44,731 bases of DNA from positions 1-44,731 of the forward strand of contig JALEHY010000057.1 in the NCBI GenBank assembly GCA_022770425.1, written 5' to 3'. Every line of letters begins with the position of its first letter. Within the stretch, counting starts at the first letter, position 1. Source of the stretch: Parvimonas sp. (GTDB lineage Bacteria > Bacillota > Clostridia > Tissierellales > Peptoniphilaceae). The translations under genes were made by a program, and so were the position numbers. Positions 16,960 to 26,065 of this stretch are shown here, in pieces. The notes beneath the pieces are model-generated. The model saw only the letters and a list, made by a program, of their open reading frames with translations, did no database searches and had not been told where the DNA came from.

Positions 16960-18087
16960 ATGAACAAGGAAAGACTTTTAGATACCTTTTTAGACTTGGT
17001 AAGGATTTATTCTCCGTCAAAAAATGAAATAAATGCACTTAATTATGTTAAGGAAAGATTTGAAAAAATGGGTGTTAAATATATTTTACATGACCATTCG
17101 GACGAGTATGGCGGAAATACTCCGGTAATTATTGCAAAACTTGAAAAAAATTCAGATAATGAAAATTTAGAACCTATTTCTCTTTCTGCTCATATTGACG
17201 TTGTCGAACCGTCAAAAGATTTGGATGTTTATGTGGAAGACGGGCTTGTTAAGACGAGAACACAAACAACTTTAGGCGGAGATGATAAGGGTGGTGTTGC
17301 GAGTATATTGGAAATATTTGAAACTTTGGTTGAAAAAAATTTACCTCACAATGATATATTTGCAGTTATAACTCCTTCAGAAGAAGTTGGTCTTTTGGGA
17401 GCCAAATCTATAAAGTGGGAAGAAATTCCTTTAGAATTTATGCCTTGTAAAAATATGTTGGTACTTGATAATGGTGGTGGTTGTGATTTAATTGCGATTG
17501 AGGGGCCTTGTATGTACAAAATAGATGTTCATTACGAAGGACTTTCCGCACATGCGGGAATAGAGCCTGAAAAAGGAAAAAGTTCAATCGTTGCTATGAG
17601 TAATGCCATTTCAAAAATGAAGATTGGAAGATTAAGTGAGATTTCAACGTCAAATATAGGAAGTATAATTTCTGAATTTCCTACAAATGTAGTTCCAAAA
17701 GATTGTAAAATAAAAATGGAAGTCAGAAGTTTAAAAGAAGATGATGCTAAAAAAACAGTTGATGCTTATATTTCCGTTTTTGAAAGTACAGCAAAAGAGT
17801 TTGATGTTGTTTGTAATATAAAGTTGGAGTATGATTATCCTCCTTTAAAACAGACAGATGAAAATGCTCTTTTAAATAAGATGTTGGAGGCTTATAAAAG
17901 TGTTGGCGTTACAGCGAAACCTGTAAAAATAGGAGGAGGTTGTGACGGAAATATTTATTTAAAAAATGGTTTTAATTCTATAATTTTAGGTGTAGGAATG
18001 TACAAAATTCATACAACTGAAGAGTATTTAGTAATTTCAGATATGGAAAAAACGACAGAGGCTGTTATAAAATTTATTACAAAATAG
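16960..18087 (+). CDS. M20 family peptidase, PepT-like
   Basis: Cytoplasmic zinc exopeptidase of 375 residues, likely a tripeptidase or related aminopeptidase. Metal and catalytic motifs: SAHIDVVE (H-x-D) near 85, GGDDKGG near 107, the PSEEVGLLGA glutamate pair near 140, and IKIGGGCDGN near 325. The dimerisation domain begins at about KIDVHYEGLSAHAG. It is co-transcribed with ddl-murF upstream and an M16C protease downstream (8-base gap). Substrate not known; an N-acetyl amino-acid substrate is a less likely alternative. Confidence 0.85.
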   Translation: MNKERLLDTFLDLVRIYSPSKNEINALNYVKERFEKMGVKYILHDHSDEYGGNTPVIIAKLEKNSDNENLEPISLSAHIDVVEPSKDLDVYVEDGLVKTRTQTTLGGDDKGGVASILEIFETLVEKNLPHNDIFAVITPSEEVGLLGAKSIKWEEIPLEFMPCKNMLVLDNGGGCDLIAIEGPCMYKIDVHYEGLSAHAGIEPEKGKSSIVAMSNAISKMKIGRLSEISTSNIGSIISEFPTNVVPKDCKIKMEVRSLKEDDAKKTVDAYISVFESTAKEFDVVCNIKLEYDYPPLKQTDENALLNKMLEAYKSVGVTAKPVKIGGGCDGNIYLKNGFNSIILGVGMYKIHTTEEYLVISDMEKTTEAVIKFITK

Positions 18088-18095
18088 GAGGAACT

Positions 18096-21002
18096 ATGTT
18101 CAAAGGATATAAATTAATTGACAAAAAGTATATAAAAGATGTAAATTCTGATTGTACTTTGCTTGAACACGAAAAAACAGGGGCAAGGATATTTTTAATG
18201 GAAAATGAAGATGACAACAAAACTTTCGGGATAGGTTTTAAAACTTTACCAAAAGACAATACAGGAATTTGTCATATCATAGAACATTGTGTTCTGTCCG
18301 GCTCAAGAAAGTACAAGACAAAAGAACCTTTTATGGATATGTACAAAGTCAGTATGGCTACATTTTTAAATGCTTTAACATTTCCGGATAAAACTGTTTA
18401 TCCTGTTTCGAGCAGAAACGAAAAAGATTTTGAAAATTTAATGGATGTTTACTTAGATGCCGTTTTTTATCCTGTAATGAAAACCGACAGACGTATTTTT
18501 ATGCAGGAAGGATGGCATTATGAACTTGAAAATGAAAATGATGAATTAAATATTAAAGGTGTAGTTTATAATGAAATGAAAGGGGCTTATTCAAATCCTG
18601 AAACATCTTTATATTACAGAAATAATCAAGTGTTATGTCCTGATACGGTATATGCGGTTGAATCCGGAGGAGTACCTTATGAAATACCTAATTTAAGTTA
18701 TGAAAATTTCTGTGAATTTCATTCAACATATTATCATCCGTCAAATTCTTATATATATTTGTATGGTGATTGTGATATGAATGAAAGACTTGAATATTTG
18801 GACAAGGAGTATCTATCTAAATTTGAAAGAAAAGAGATTGATAATTTTGAAGGAAATCAAATACCTTTTAAAACTCCGAAAAATGTTTTTGATGAGTATT
18901 CAATTTCAAAAGATGAAGATACAAAAAATAAAACTTTTTTAGCTTATACTGTTTGTTTAGGAGAAAACGAAACTTTAAAAGACGGAATAATAAACAGATT
19001 ATTACACGAAATTTTGGTTGATATGCAAGGAGCTTATTTAGAAGAAGCACTTGTCAAATCGGGAATTTGTGAAGATGTTGCACCGATATATATGGAATCC
19101 ACAAAGTATTCTACTTTCGGAGTTTATGCAATAAATTCACAAAGAGATAATTTGGACAAATTTAAAGAAATTATAAATACAACATTGGAAAAAGTTGTTA
19201 AAGACGGTATAGAAAAAGAAAAGTTGCTTGCAGGACTTAACAGAATAGAGTTTTCCGTAAGAGAGCTTTTAAATTCAACAACAGCGGGCATAGAATATTT
19301 TATTGGGATATTTGATTCGTGGCTTTATGGCAAAAATCCTATGAACAGTTTGATTTTTGATGAAACTCTTTTTGAGCTTAGAGATGATATTTTAAATAAC
19401 AGATTACTTGAAAAAGTTATACAAGAAAAGATACTTGAAAATAATCATAAGGCTTTTATTGTATTATCCCCAAGTGCCGGACTTAATGACAAAAAAGATA
19501 TGGCGCAAAGAGAGTGGTTAAAAAGATATAAAGACTCTTTAAATGATATACAAATTAAAAAAATAATTGAAAATACAAAATCACTTTTAGAATATCAAAT
19601 GACCGAAAGTACAGATGAAGAAAAAGAAACTATTCCTAAACTTAAAATTTCGGATATAGATAAGAAAACTATAAAAGTACCTTGTGAAATAAAAAAATCA
19701 GAAGAAATTACTATTTTAAGGCATGATATCTTTACTTCGGGGATAAATTATGTCGATTTGTGTTTTGATTTGAAACACATTTCAAAAGATGAGATTTTAT
19801 ACCTTTCATTAGTTGATTCTTTGATGAAATCTTTAAGTAAAAAAGATATGAACTACAAAGAGTTTGCTGTTGAAACATTTCTTAAAACCGGTGGAATAAG
19901 TACAACTGTCTCAACTCATACTTTATCTAAAAATGAGGAAAAATTTGTTCCGAAATTTGTCGTTAGTGTTAAATTTTTATCTGATAAGTTAAAAGATACG
20001 GCGAATCTTTTAAAAGTTTTATTAAAAGATACAATTTATAATGATAAAGAAAGAATAAAAGAAGTTTTGCTTTCTCTAAAAACTTCTCTTGAACAAGATG
20101 TTGTAACTGCCGGACATGCTGTTGGGATAAATAGAGCAAGGTCTTATTATTCAAACAAAGCAAGTTATGAAGAAAAGGTAAGAGGAATTGAATTTTTAAA
20201 ATTCCTTCAAGATCTGATGGAAAATTTTGATGAAAAAATAGAAAATGTAATCGAAAAAATGGAATTTGTTTACAACAGAATGTTAAAGAGAAACGGAGTT
20301 ATATTGAATATAACAACTTTGAAAGAAAATTTTGAGCAAATTGAAGAAACTTTTATTTCTTTGTTAAATGAATTTCCTGTTATAGAAGATGAATCTTATA
20401 ACTTTACGTTTGAAAATGAGAATTTAAAAGAAGCAATTTCTACATCTTCCGATGTTAATTATGTAACTTTTGCAGCGGATATGAAAGCACTTAAAATAAA
20501 GTATGACGGAAAATTCTCTCTTTTATCAAAAATCTTAAGTACAACTTATATGCACAATAATATTCGTGCAATAGGAGGTGCTTACGGAGCGGGATTTGGC
20601 ATTACAAGAGATAGTGAAGTTACAATGTTCAGTTATAGAGATCCGAATATTAAATCAACAAAGGAAACTTTCTTAAATGTGGGAAAATATGTTTCAGAAT
20701 TGGAAATTTCAGATGAGGATTTAGAAGGTTTTAAAATTTCCGTTGTTAAGGAGTTTGACCCTCTAATGACACCAAAACAAAAAGGAAAATTTTCTTTGTC
20801 ATTGTATATATCAGGTTCTGATGAAGAAGAATTGGAGTTGTATTTAGAACAACTTTTAAGTGCAACAACAGAAGAAATAAAATCTTTAGCAGGAGTATTA
20901 AATGAAATTTTATTACAAGATAATTTTGTTGTTGTAGGAAATTCTGAAAAAATAAAGGAAAACAAAGACGAATTTAAAAAAGTGATTAATCTAAAAAAAT
21001 AA
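18096..21002 (+). CDS. M16C insulinase-family metalloprotease (presequence protease-like)
   Basis: Large zinc protease of 968 residues, the usual size for the M16C group (PreP/Cym1/falcilysin), which folds into a closed chamber and degrades unstructured peptides. The inverted zinc motif is H60-x-x-E63-H64 in CHIIEHCVLSGS, with the third ligand probably E159 in VVYNEMKGAYSNPE. No signal peptide or membrane helix is visible, so it is cytoplasmic. GGAGG lies just before the ATG. Last gene of the ddl operon, probably recycling peptides with the M20 peptidase. A large hairpin with T-run follows its stop codon. Confidence 0.92.
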   Translation: MFKGYKLIDKKYIKDVNSDCTLLEHEKTGARIFLMENEDDNKTFGIGFKTLPKDNTGICHIIEHCVLSGSRKYKTKEPFMDMYKVSMATFLNALTFPDKTVYPVSSRNEKDFENLMDVYLDAVFYPVMKTDRRIFMQEGWHYELENENDELNIKGVVYNEMKGAYSNPETSLYYRNNQVLCPDTVYAVESGGVPYEIPNLSYENFCEFHSTYYHPSNSYIYLYGDCDMNERLEYLDKEYLSKFERKEIDNFEGNQIPFKTPKNVFDEYSISKDEDTKNKTFLAYTVCLGENETLKDGIINRLLHEILVDMQGAYLEEALVKSGICEDVAPIYMESTKYSTFGVYAINSQRDNLDKFKEIINTTLEKVVKDGIEKEKLLAGLNRIEFSVRELLNSTTAGIEYFIGIFDSWLYGKNPMNSLIFDETLFELRDDILNNRLLEKVIQEKILENNHKAFIVLSPSAGLNDKKDMAQREWLKRYKDSLNDIQIKKIIENTKSLLEYQMTESTDEEKETIPKLKISDIDKKTIKVPCEIKKSEEITILRHDIFTSGINYVDLCFDLKHISKDEILYLSLVDSLMKSLSKKDMNYKEFAVETFLKTGGISTTVSTHTLSKNEEKFVPKFVVSVKFLSDKLKDTANLLKVLLKDTIYNDKERIKEVLLSLKTSLEQDVVTAGHAVGINRARSYYSNKASYEEKVRGIEFLKFLQDLMENFDEKIENVIEKMEFVYNRMLKRNGVILNITTLKENFEQIEETFISLLNEFPVIEDESYNFTFENENLKEAISTSSDVNYVTFAADMKALKIKYDGKFSLLSKILSTTYMHNNIRAIGGAYGAGFGITRDSEVTMFSYRDPNIKSTKETFLNVGKYVSELEISDEDLEGFKISVVKEFDPLMTPKQKGKFSLSLYISGSDEEELELYLEQLLSATTEEIKSLAGVLNEILLQDNFVVVGNSEKIKENKDEFKKVINLKK

Positions 21003-21017
21003 TTTTATCAAAAAATA

Positions 21018-21080
21018 AAAAAATAGTATCGTATTATTGAACTTTTAGTACTGAAGTTTATGTTTGCGGTACTATTTTTT
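21018..21080 (+). terminator. Terminator after the M16C protease gene
   Basis: AAAAAATAGTATCG (21018-21031) pairs with CGGTACTATTTTTT (21067-21080) with one G-U pair. The 35-base loop contains an inner AACTT/AAGTT stem. The 3' arm ends in T6. Confidence 0.75.
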
Positions 21081-21177
21081 GTGACTAAAATCTTATAATA
21101 ATATTTGTTTTTTTGCCTTTAATTAAAAATATGACTTTAATACCATTTTTGTAAATATAGTTATAAAAACAAAAAAA

Positions 21178-21186
21178 TGTTATAAT
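21178..21186 (+). promoter_or_regulatory. Extended -10 promoter of the AraC/GH39-like regulator
   Basis: TGT (21178-21180) plus TATAAT (21181-21186), 40 bases before the ATG; ribosome site AAGGAGGG at 21207-21214. Confidence 0.55.
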
Positions 21187-21225
21187 AATATTAATGATTT
21201 TTTTGTAAGGAGGGTTAAAGTTTTT

Positions 21226-23607
21226 ATGATAGGTTTTAGAGAAGTTGTACCTTCAAAATTTAAAGATGAATATGAACCGTTTGAATTGATAATTGCAAAT
21301 TATAGGATGTCGGATTTTTCTGTTAATAACAACAGTTACAAATTAATTTTTGTAATTGATGGAGTAATAGAGTTAATGACATCTAAGGTTTCAAAAAAAT
21401 TAAATGCAGGTATGGCGGGAATATTAAATCCTCATAGTGTTTATGGATTAAAGGTTGAATCTGAAAATAACTTATTTATGATTTTAGAATTAGACAGGGA
21501 ACTTTTTTATGACAAAGAAACTGATAAATTTTATAAATTTGATTTTGATTATGATGTTGAAAATTTACATTATAAACAGGTAGTTGAACTTTTAAAAAAG
21601 TTTCTGTACACATACGTAATAGAAACAGATGTTTCTATACAGATACTTGTCAATATTGTAAATGACATTATAAATATACTAAAAAGAGAATTTATAGTTG
21701 ATTATTTAAATAATAATGACTGGCTTAGAGATAATTTGGTTATTATTACGAAAAAAATGTTTGAAAATCTTGATGAAAAATACAGCCTGGATATGATTTC
21801 AAAAAGGTTAAAGACGCATTCTTCTTTAGTTTCAAAAGTATATCCTGAAATTTTCGGATATGGATTTTCTGAAACGTACAGGTTTGCACAAATAAAGAGA
21901 GCTTTAAGTCTTTTGTTGAAAACCGAATCGAATATTCTTGAAATTGCATTAGCTTGTGGTTTTAGTAATTCTAAACCTTTCTATGAAAATTTTAAAAAGT
22001 ATATCGGATATACTCCGACTTTCTTTAGAAAACAAATAAATTGTATGTTACTGGAAAACGGAAAGTATTCAAATTTGGATTCTGTACTTCAGTCTGAACC
22101 GATGTATGTTATACTTAAAGAGTATCGTGACAAGGAATTTACTGCTTGTGAAAATTCTGAAAGAGCAATAGCATATTCGGTAGATGCTAATAAAAAAGGA
22201 TTTGCAGTTGAAAACTATGCTTCTAAAATAATCAGTAAAACAATGCTCGGTAAGCGTTGGCAGGACTCCATATACTCTGTTATTAGAGATATAAAATTTG
22301 AAAATATGGTTTTTCAAGTTAAATTCAGCGGTAAAGAAATGTATATAAAAAATGAAAATTCCGTTTGGGAAAAATCTTCTGAAAGTTTTCTTTTAAAGTT
22401 GCTCCAATCGTTGTTTCATGTAAATTTCAGACCCATAGTTATGTTTGAAATTGAAAGTTACAAAAATAAAACTAACAGTATAAAATCCTACTATAAATCT
22501 ACAATTGAAACCATAAAATATTATATTAATTTTCTTAGAAATATTATACCTGTATCAATATTTGAAAAGTGGCGTTTTGAAATAGATATAAGTAATGTAT
22601 TTTTGGAGGCTGATAATAGAGAGGAAGTTTATGAATTTTATGCAGATGTGTATGAGTATGTCGCAACTGAACTTACTCTTTCAAAAATAGGATTGCATAT
22701 TGAAGAAAAAGATGCTGTAAATTTTGATTTTACAAACAGTATATTTAAAGAAATTGTCAGAAATAATAAACTTCCTGAATTTTTTTCGTTCAGTGTTGTG
22801 GATAAGTGTTTGTATGACAAGGAAATAGGAGTTGCTTTTATAAAAAAGAGGATTTCAAGTAATTTCAATAAGCTACAGGTATTTAGAGAAAGGTATTTTT
22901 ATGAATATTCTTATTATCCTGATATCTATATATCAAATATGTGTATATATTATGATTGGAATACTGTGCCGAAAGAATACAGAGAGTCGCTTAATGCTTT
23001 GATTTCGATACTTGGTTTTATGTTATCGTATGAAACCAAAATCCCTGTTGCATCGGTAACTTATTATGATAAAAGGTTCGACAGTGAAAAAGAATTTTAT
23101 AAAAACAGTTTAAATTATTTCAGTTATTATAATTATATTGATAATTACGGAATAAAAAATATGAACTATTTTTTGAATGAAAATTTGGTTAAAATGGGGA
23201 AAGAATGTATTCATAAAAGCTCCGGACTTATTATCACAAGAACATTTTATGATTATCAGTGTCTTTTATATCAAGATATTGTTGAATCTGTAAGATATGT
23301 AAATTCCGATTTGAAAAAGACAAACTCATTTCCCTACAGAAGATATACAATTAAAATAAGTGGATTATCAGGGAAATATAAAATTATTACAAGAAAATTT
23401 TGCAATAAAGACGGAACTTTTTACACTGAGTGGAAAAAAATGGGATCTCCGAAATATATTACCGAAGAAGAAAAGGAATATTTAGATGCAAGAATAAGAC
23501 CGACTTTAGAAGTTGAGTTTGTGGAAATTTTTAATGAATTTGAAAAGAATATAAATTTAGATGTTTTTGAAATGGCGTTTATAGAAATAAAAAAATTATA
23601 TCTTTAA
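21226..23607 (+). CDS. AraC-family regulator with C-terminal degenerate GH39-like domain (paralogue 1)
   Basis: Large putative transcription factor of 793 residues. Residues 1-100: cupin-like sensory fold (YKLIFVIDGVIEL, then LNPHSVYGL). Residues 181-270: AraC double helix-turn-helix, ending in the signature GFSNSKPFYENFKKYIGYTP (245-264). Residues 320-793: I recognise a glycoside hydrolase 39 (xylosidase-like) scaffold: LGKRWQDSIYSVIRDIKF (341-358), FRPIVMFEIE (401-410), KWRFEIDIS (448-456), YDWN (576-579) and the C-terminal sandwich GKYKI...GTFYTEWKKMGSP (716-742). In active GH39 enzymes the equivalent of 448-456 reads W-x-FE-x-WNEP; here N-E is D454-I455, so the acid/base Glu is gone. Sugar sensing is inferred. 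It stands alone, 0.77 kb upstream of a surface adhesin gene. A paralogue starts at 43051. Confidence 0.82.
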   Translation: MIGFREVVPSKFKDEYEPFELIIANYRMSDFSVNNNSYKLIFVIDGVIELMTSKVSKKLNAGMAGILNPHSVYGLKVESENNLFMILELDRELFYDKETDKFYKFDFDYDVENLHYKQVVELLKKFLYTYVIETDVSIQILVNIVNDIINILKREFIVDYLNNNDWLRDNLVIITKKMFENLDEKYSLDMISKRLKTHSSLVSKVYPEIFGYGFSETYRFAQIKRALSLLLKTESNILEIALACGFSNSKPFYENFKKYIGYTPTFFRKQINCMLLENGKYSNLDSVLQSEPMYVILKEYRDKEFTACENSERAIAYSVDANKKGFAVENYASKIISKTMLGKRWQDSIYSVIRDIKFENMVFQVKFSGKEMYIKNENSVWEKSSESFLLKLLQSLFHVNFRPIVMFEIESYKNKTNSIKSYYKSTIETIKYYINFLRNIIPVSIFEKWRFEIDISNVFLEADNREEVYEFYADVYEYVATELTLSKIGLHIEEKDAVNFDFTNSIFKEIVRNNKLPEFFSFSVVDKCLYDKEIGVAFIKKRISSNFNKLQVFRERYFYEYSYYPDIYISNMCIYYDWNTVPKEYRESLNALISILGFMLSYETKIPVASVTYYDKRFDSEKEFYKNSLNYFSYYNYIDNYGIKNMNYFLNENLVKMGKECIHKSSGLIITRTFYDYQCLLYQDIVESVRYVNSDLKKTNSFPYRRYTIKISGLSGKYKIITRKFCNKDGTFYTEWKKMGSPKYITEEEKEYLDARIRPTLEVEFVEIFNEFEKNINLDVFEMAFIEIKKLYL

Positions 23608-23767
23608 TTAATTATCTGTAAATCAATTAGTTTCATATGGTATAACGACATAAAATTTATAAATTTCAAAATAATTTTAAACATAAAAAATAAAAATAAT
23701 ATATAAAATTTGTTAAAAAGATACTATGACAAAAAAATAACATAAAAAATATAATAGTCAAAATAGA

Positions 23768-23835
23768 AAAAATCCTCCTTATCTGTTAAAATTTGTAGTC
23801 TAAAAGCAGTATAAAGTAACAGAAGGAGGATTTTT
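23768..23835 (+). terminator. Large hairpin, probable terminator, with anti-SD/SD arms
   Basis: AAAAATCCTCCTT (23768-23780) pairs perfectly with AAGGAGGATTTTT (23823-23835); an inner CTGTTA/TAACAG stem (23783-23788 with 23817-23822) follows after a two-base bulge. It lies 160 bases after the regulator's stop. The 3' arm is also a perfect Shine-Dalgarno sequence. Confidence 0.6.
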
Positions 23836-23837
23836 GT

Positions 23838-23900
23838 TTGGATAATAAGAAATTTATTTCTGAAATTATGTTATTTTTTATATTGTTTTCTAATTGTTGA
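23838..23900 (+). other. Possible 20-codon small reading frame behind the hairpin's Shine-Dalgarno
   Basis: TTG at 23838 lies 8 bases after AAGGAGG (23823-23829) and opens 20 codons reading MDNKKFISEIMLFFILFSNC, then TGA. It looks like a charged start plus a hydrophobic run ending in Cys, as in a minimal lipoprotein signal peptide. In the hairpin fold the ribosome site is buried. It may equally be chance in AT-rich DNA beside a terminator. Confidence 0.2.
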
Positions 23901-24088
23901 TATATTTTAAAATAAAAGATTATTTTACAAGTGCCAAAATGAATAATGAAGGGAGTTTTTATAAATAAATCAGAATTTAATTTCTTAATCTTATAAATTT
24001 CGTTTTTGATATTACAATGCAATCAAGAAACAAAATGTGTAAAAAATTTATAAATAAACTTAAAAACGGTATTTATTGGGTAAAATAA

Positions 24089-24253
24089 ATAAAGTCAAAT
24101 CAATATAAATTATCAACAAAATACGATATAAAAATATTTCGAAAGTATAATATAATTAAACTTTTGGATAGAAAAGTAATTTTAAATGTCTATGTAAAGG
24201 ACAAGGAAAATAAAAAAACAGAACAAAATACACTTTTTGTTATCGAAAATTAA
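24089..24253 (+). pseudogene. Possible decayed gene fragment in the 23.6-24.4 kb spacer
   Basis: An open frame of 54 codons without its own start, ending at TAA 24251-24253. Its last 30 codons (LDRKVILNVYVKDKENKKTE, then QNTLFVIEN) have protein-like composition, unlike the surrounding stop-rich spacer. I do not recognise the family. Upstream frames are broken by stops, as expected for debris. The rest of the spacer 23608-24373 holds the hairpin at 23768-23835 and a leader hairpin at 24316-24344, and no other gene I can support. Confidence 0.25.
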
Positions 24254-24315
24254 AAATTATTTTTTGTAAAATGTAAGTTAAATTTAATTTGTATATTTTC
24301 GGACTGTTTAATAGC

Positions 24316-24344
24316 GTTCTTAACTGTTTTTAAAGTTAGAGAAC
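24316..24344 (+). other. Leader hairpin before the adhesin gene
   Basis: GTTCT-TAACT (24316-24325) pairs with AGTTA-(G)-AGAAC (24334-24344), 10 bp with one bulged G and an 8-base loop, 30 bases before the TTG start. No T-run follows, so it is not an intrinsic terminator; it could stabilise the leader or be an operator. Confidence 0.3.
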
Positions 24345-24373
24345 AAAAATAAAAAATATAAAGGAGAACAAAT

Positions 24374-26065
24374 TTGAAAGAAAAATTTAAAATAGTCATA
24401 TCATCATTTTTAACAGCCTTCATAATTTGTATGGCAGTGTTTAGTAATTTAAACGGAGCGTTTATATATGCTCAGGGAAATATAGTAAAAGAAATAACCG
24501 TAGATAAAAGTGAAATGGGGCATGCCGAAAGTTTTAAGGTAAGTGTAAAGTTTGGAGGCTCAAATACAAAAGTTGAAAATGGACAAACAGAAGAAATTAC
24601 TTTTTCAAGTGACAAAGTAAATGTAACTTTACCCTCCGGTAGTATACAATTGAATAATAAAAATAATGTTAATTTAGGAACTGTTTCGTTTGAAAACGGA
24701 AAGGCAATAATTAAATTTAATGAACAGGCATCAAAATTAGAAGATGTAGAAGGCGGTTTTGAATTTAATGTAAGAGGTCATTATAACGGAGATTTTAATA
24801 ATGATGCAGAGGGAAGTATTACGATAAATTACGGTAATATAAGTAAAAACATAAAAGTTATATACAAAAAAGGCGGAAATGCCACAAGTGAAGTTTACAG
24901 CAAAAGAGGAGTTTGGATTGATTCTCACACAGACGGAAATCGTGTAGATTGGGTTTTCAATTTTAATGAGGCAAAAAAATCTACTGACAATTTAGATTAT
25001 ACTTTTACAGCTTATGATACTTTACCTGATACTATGGAGTGGGACAATGAATATAACAACAAAGCGGATTATGTTGTAAGTATTAACGGAAATTGGATTA
25101 ACTTGAATACTGCACTGCAAAGGAAAATAAATGTAAGTTTTACAGGATCAAAGTTGACAATTTCCATTCCAAGATGGATAATGAATTCATATATGAACGG
25201 TTGGGAAGATTCACTTAACGGAAATAACATAAGTGTAAGGCTCAGAGCCAAAGTTAAAGATTATGTTATGCTAAATAAGTCAATAGAATTTGTTGAAAAT
25301 GAATCTAATGTAAATTTGGGAAGTTTAAATTGGAAAATTGATCCTAAAGATACAAAAGGTTCTGTAAAAATTCTCCGTCAAGGAGGTTGGGCAACGGGAA
25401 CTAAACCGGGTGAATTGAAAATTGTAAAAGTTTTAAAAAGTAAAAATGTACCTATAGAGAATGTTGAATTTACTTTGGAAAGAAAAGACGGACAAAACAT
25501 TGAAGTAAAAGAAAACGGTGTTTATGTGTCAAAGGGAAAGACTTTGACTTTAGTTACAAATGAATATGGAATTGCCAATATTAAAGGATTAAAAGCTACA
25601 GATTATATCGTTAAGGAAAGTAAAGCTCCAAAATGGATAAACTTCGATATATCAAATCCTATAAAATATGAATTTAATGTATCGGAACAAGATGCAGGTG
25701 GGAAAGAGTATATTATTGAAAATGAAAAAGTAAAGGTTGATGTAAGTGTAAAGAAATCTTGGATTGACAGTGATAAAAAAGATTTAGAAAATTATCCTGC
25801 TGTAAAAGTCGGACTGTATCAAGACGAAAATAAAATAAAAGAAAGTGTTGTTTTAGAAAAAGGAAAATTAGAATACAAATGGACAGGGTTGGATTTAACC
25901 GACGATACAGGGCGTATTTATAAATATACCGTAAAAGAGTTGGATGAAGACGGAAATCCGGTTGAAGAAAAACAAAAAATCAGACTAAATGAAAAAATTA
26001 CATTGTATCCTACAGTGAAGACTCTAAAAATAATTTTGTTATTACAAATCAAGAAGAAAAAGTGA
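24374..26065 (+). CDS. Cna-B cell-surface adhesin, 5' part (frameshifted)
   Basis: N-terminal part of an MSCRAMM-like wall protein, 563 residues before a frameshift stop. TTG start 10 bases after AAGGAG. Signal peptide about 1-34 (Lys-rich start, hydrophobic 8-32, YAQG). Residues 35-335 form two adhesin-like beta domains, the second opening with RGVWIDSHTDGNRVDWVF (178-195), reminiscent of collagen-binding N2 regions. A SpaA-type domain spans 346-450 (GELKIVKVLK...). The first Cna-B repeat starts near 452 and its KKSW motif (460-463) holds the likely isopeptide lysine. After residue 541 the frame turns to junk: A6 at 25992-25997 lacks one A; restoring it reads NEKNYIVSYSEDSKNNFVIT and continues into the next frame. 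The product as sequenced would be secreted but not anchored. Confidence 0.85.
   Translation: MKEKFKIVISSFLTAFIICMAVFSNLNGAFIYAQGNIVKEITVDKSEMGHAESFKVSVKFGGSNTKVENGQTEEITFSSDKVNVTLPSGSIQLNNKNNVNLGTVSFENGKAIIKFNEQASKLEDVEGGFEFNVRGHYNGDFNNDAEGSITINYGNISKNIKVIYKKGGNATSEVYSKRGVWIDSHTDGNRVDWVFNFNEAKKSTDNLDYTFTAYDTLPDTMEWDNEYNNKADYVVSINGNWINLNTALQRKINVSFTGSKLTISIPRWIMNSYMNGWEDSLNGNNISVRLRAKVKDYVMLNKSIEFVENESNVNLGSLNWKIDPKDTKGSVKILRQGGWATGTKPGELKIVKVLKSKNVPIENVEFTLERKDGQNIEVKENGVYVSKGKTLTLVTNEYGIANIKGLKATDYIVKESKAPKWINFDISNPIKYEFNVSEQDAGGKEYIIENEKVKVDVSVKKSWIDSDKKDLENYPAVKVGLYQDENKIKESVVLEKGKLEYKWTGLDLTDDTGRIYKYTVKELDEDGNPVEEKQKIRLNEKITLYPTVKTLKIILLLQIKKKK

Noticed and set aside
21003..21225. T-box or other structured leader before the first AraC-type regulator
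   Set aside because: The only strong structure is a hairpin ending in T6 right after the protease gene, best explained as its terminator; no T-box sequence was seen.
23786..24022. Minus-strand reading frame of 78 codons in the spacer
   Set aside because: It starts without a ribosome site, runs into the terminator hairpin, and has Lys/Ile/Phe-rich composition expected from translated AT-rich DNA.
25985..26065. Programmed -1 ribosomal frameshift producing the full adhesin
   Set aside because: The site would need a -1 shift at GAA-AAA-ATT, which is not a good X-XXY-YYZ heptamer, and no following stem or internal Shine-Dalgarno stands out; an indel in the A-run is simpler.
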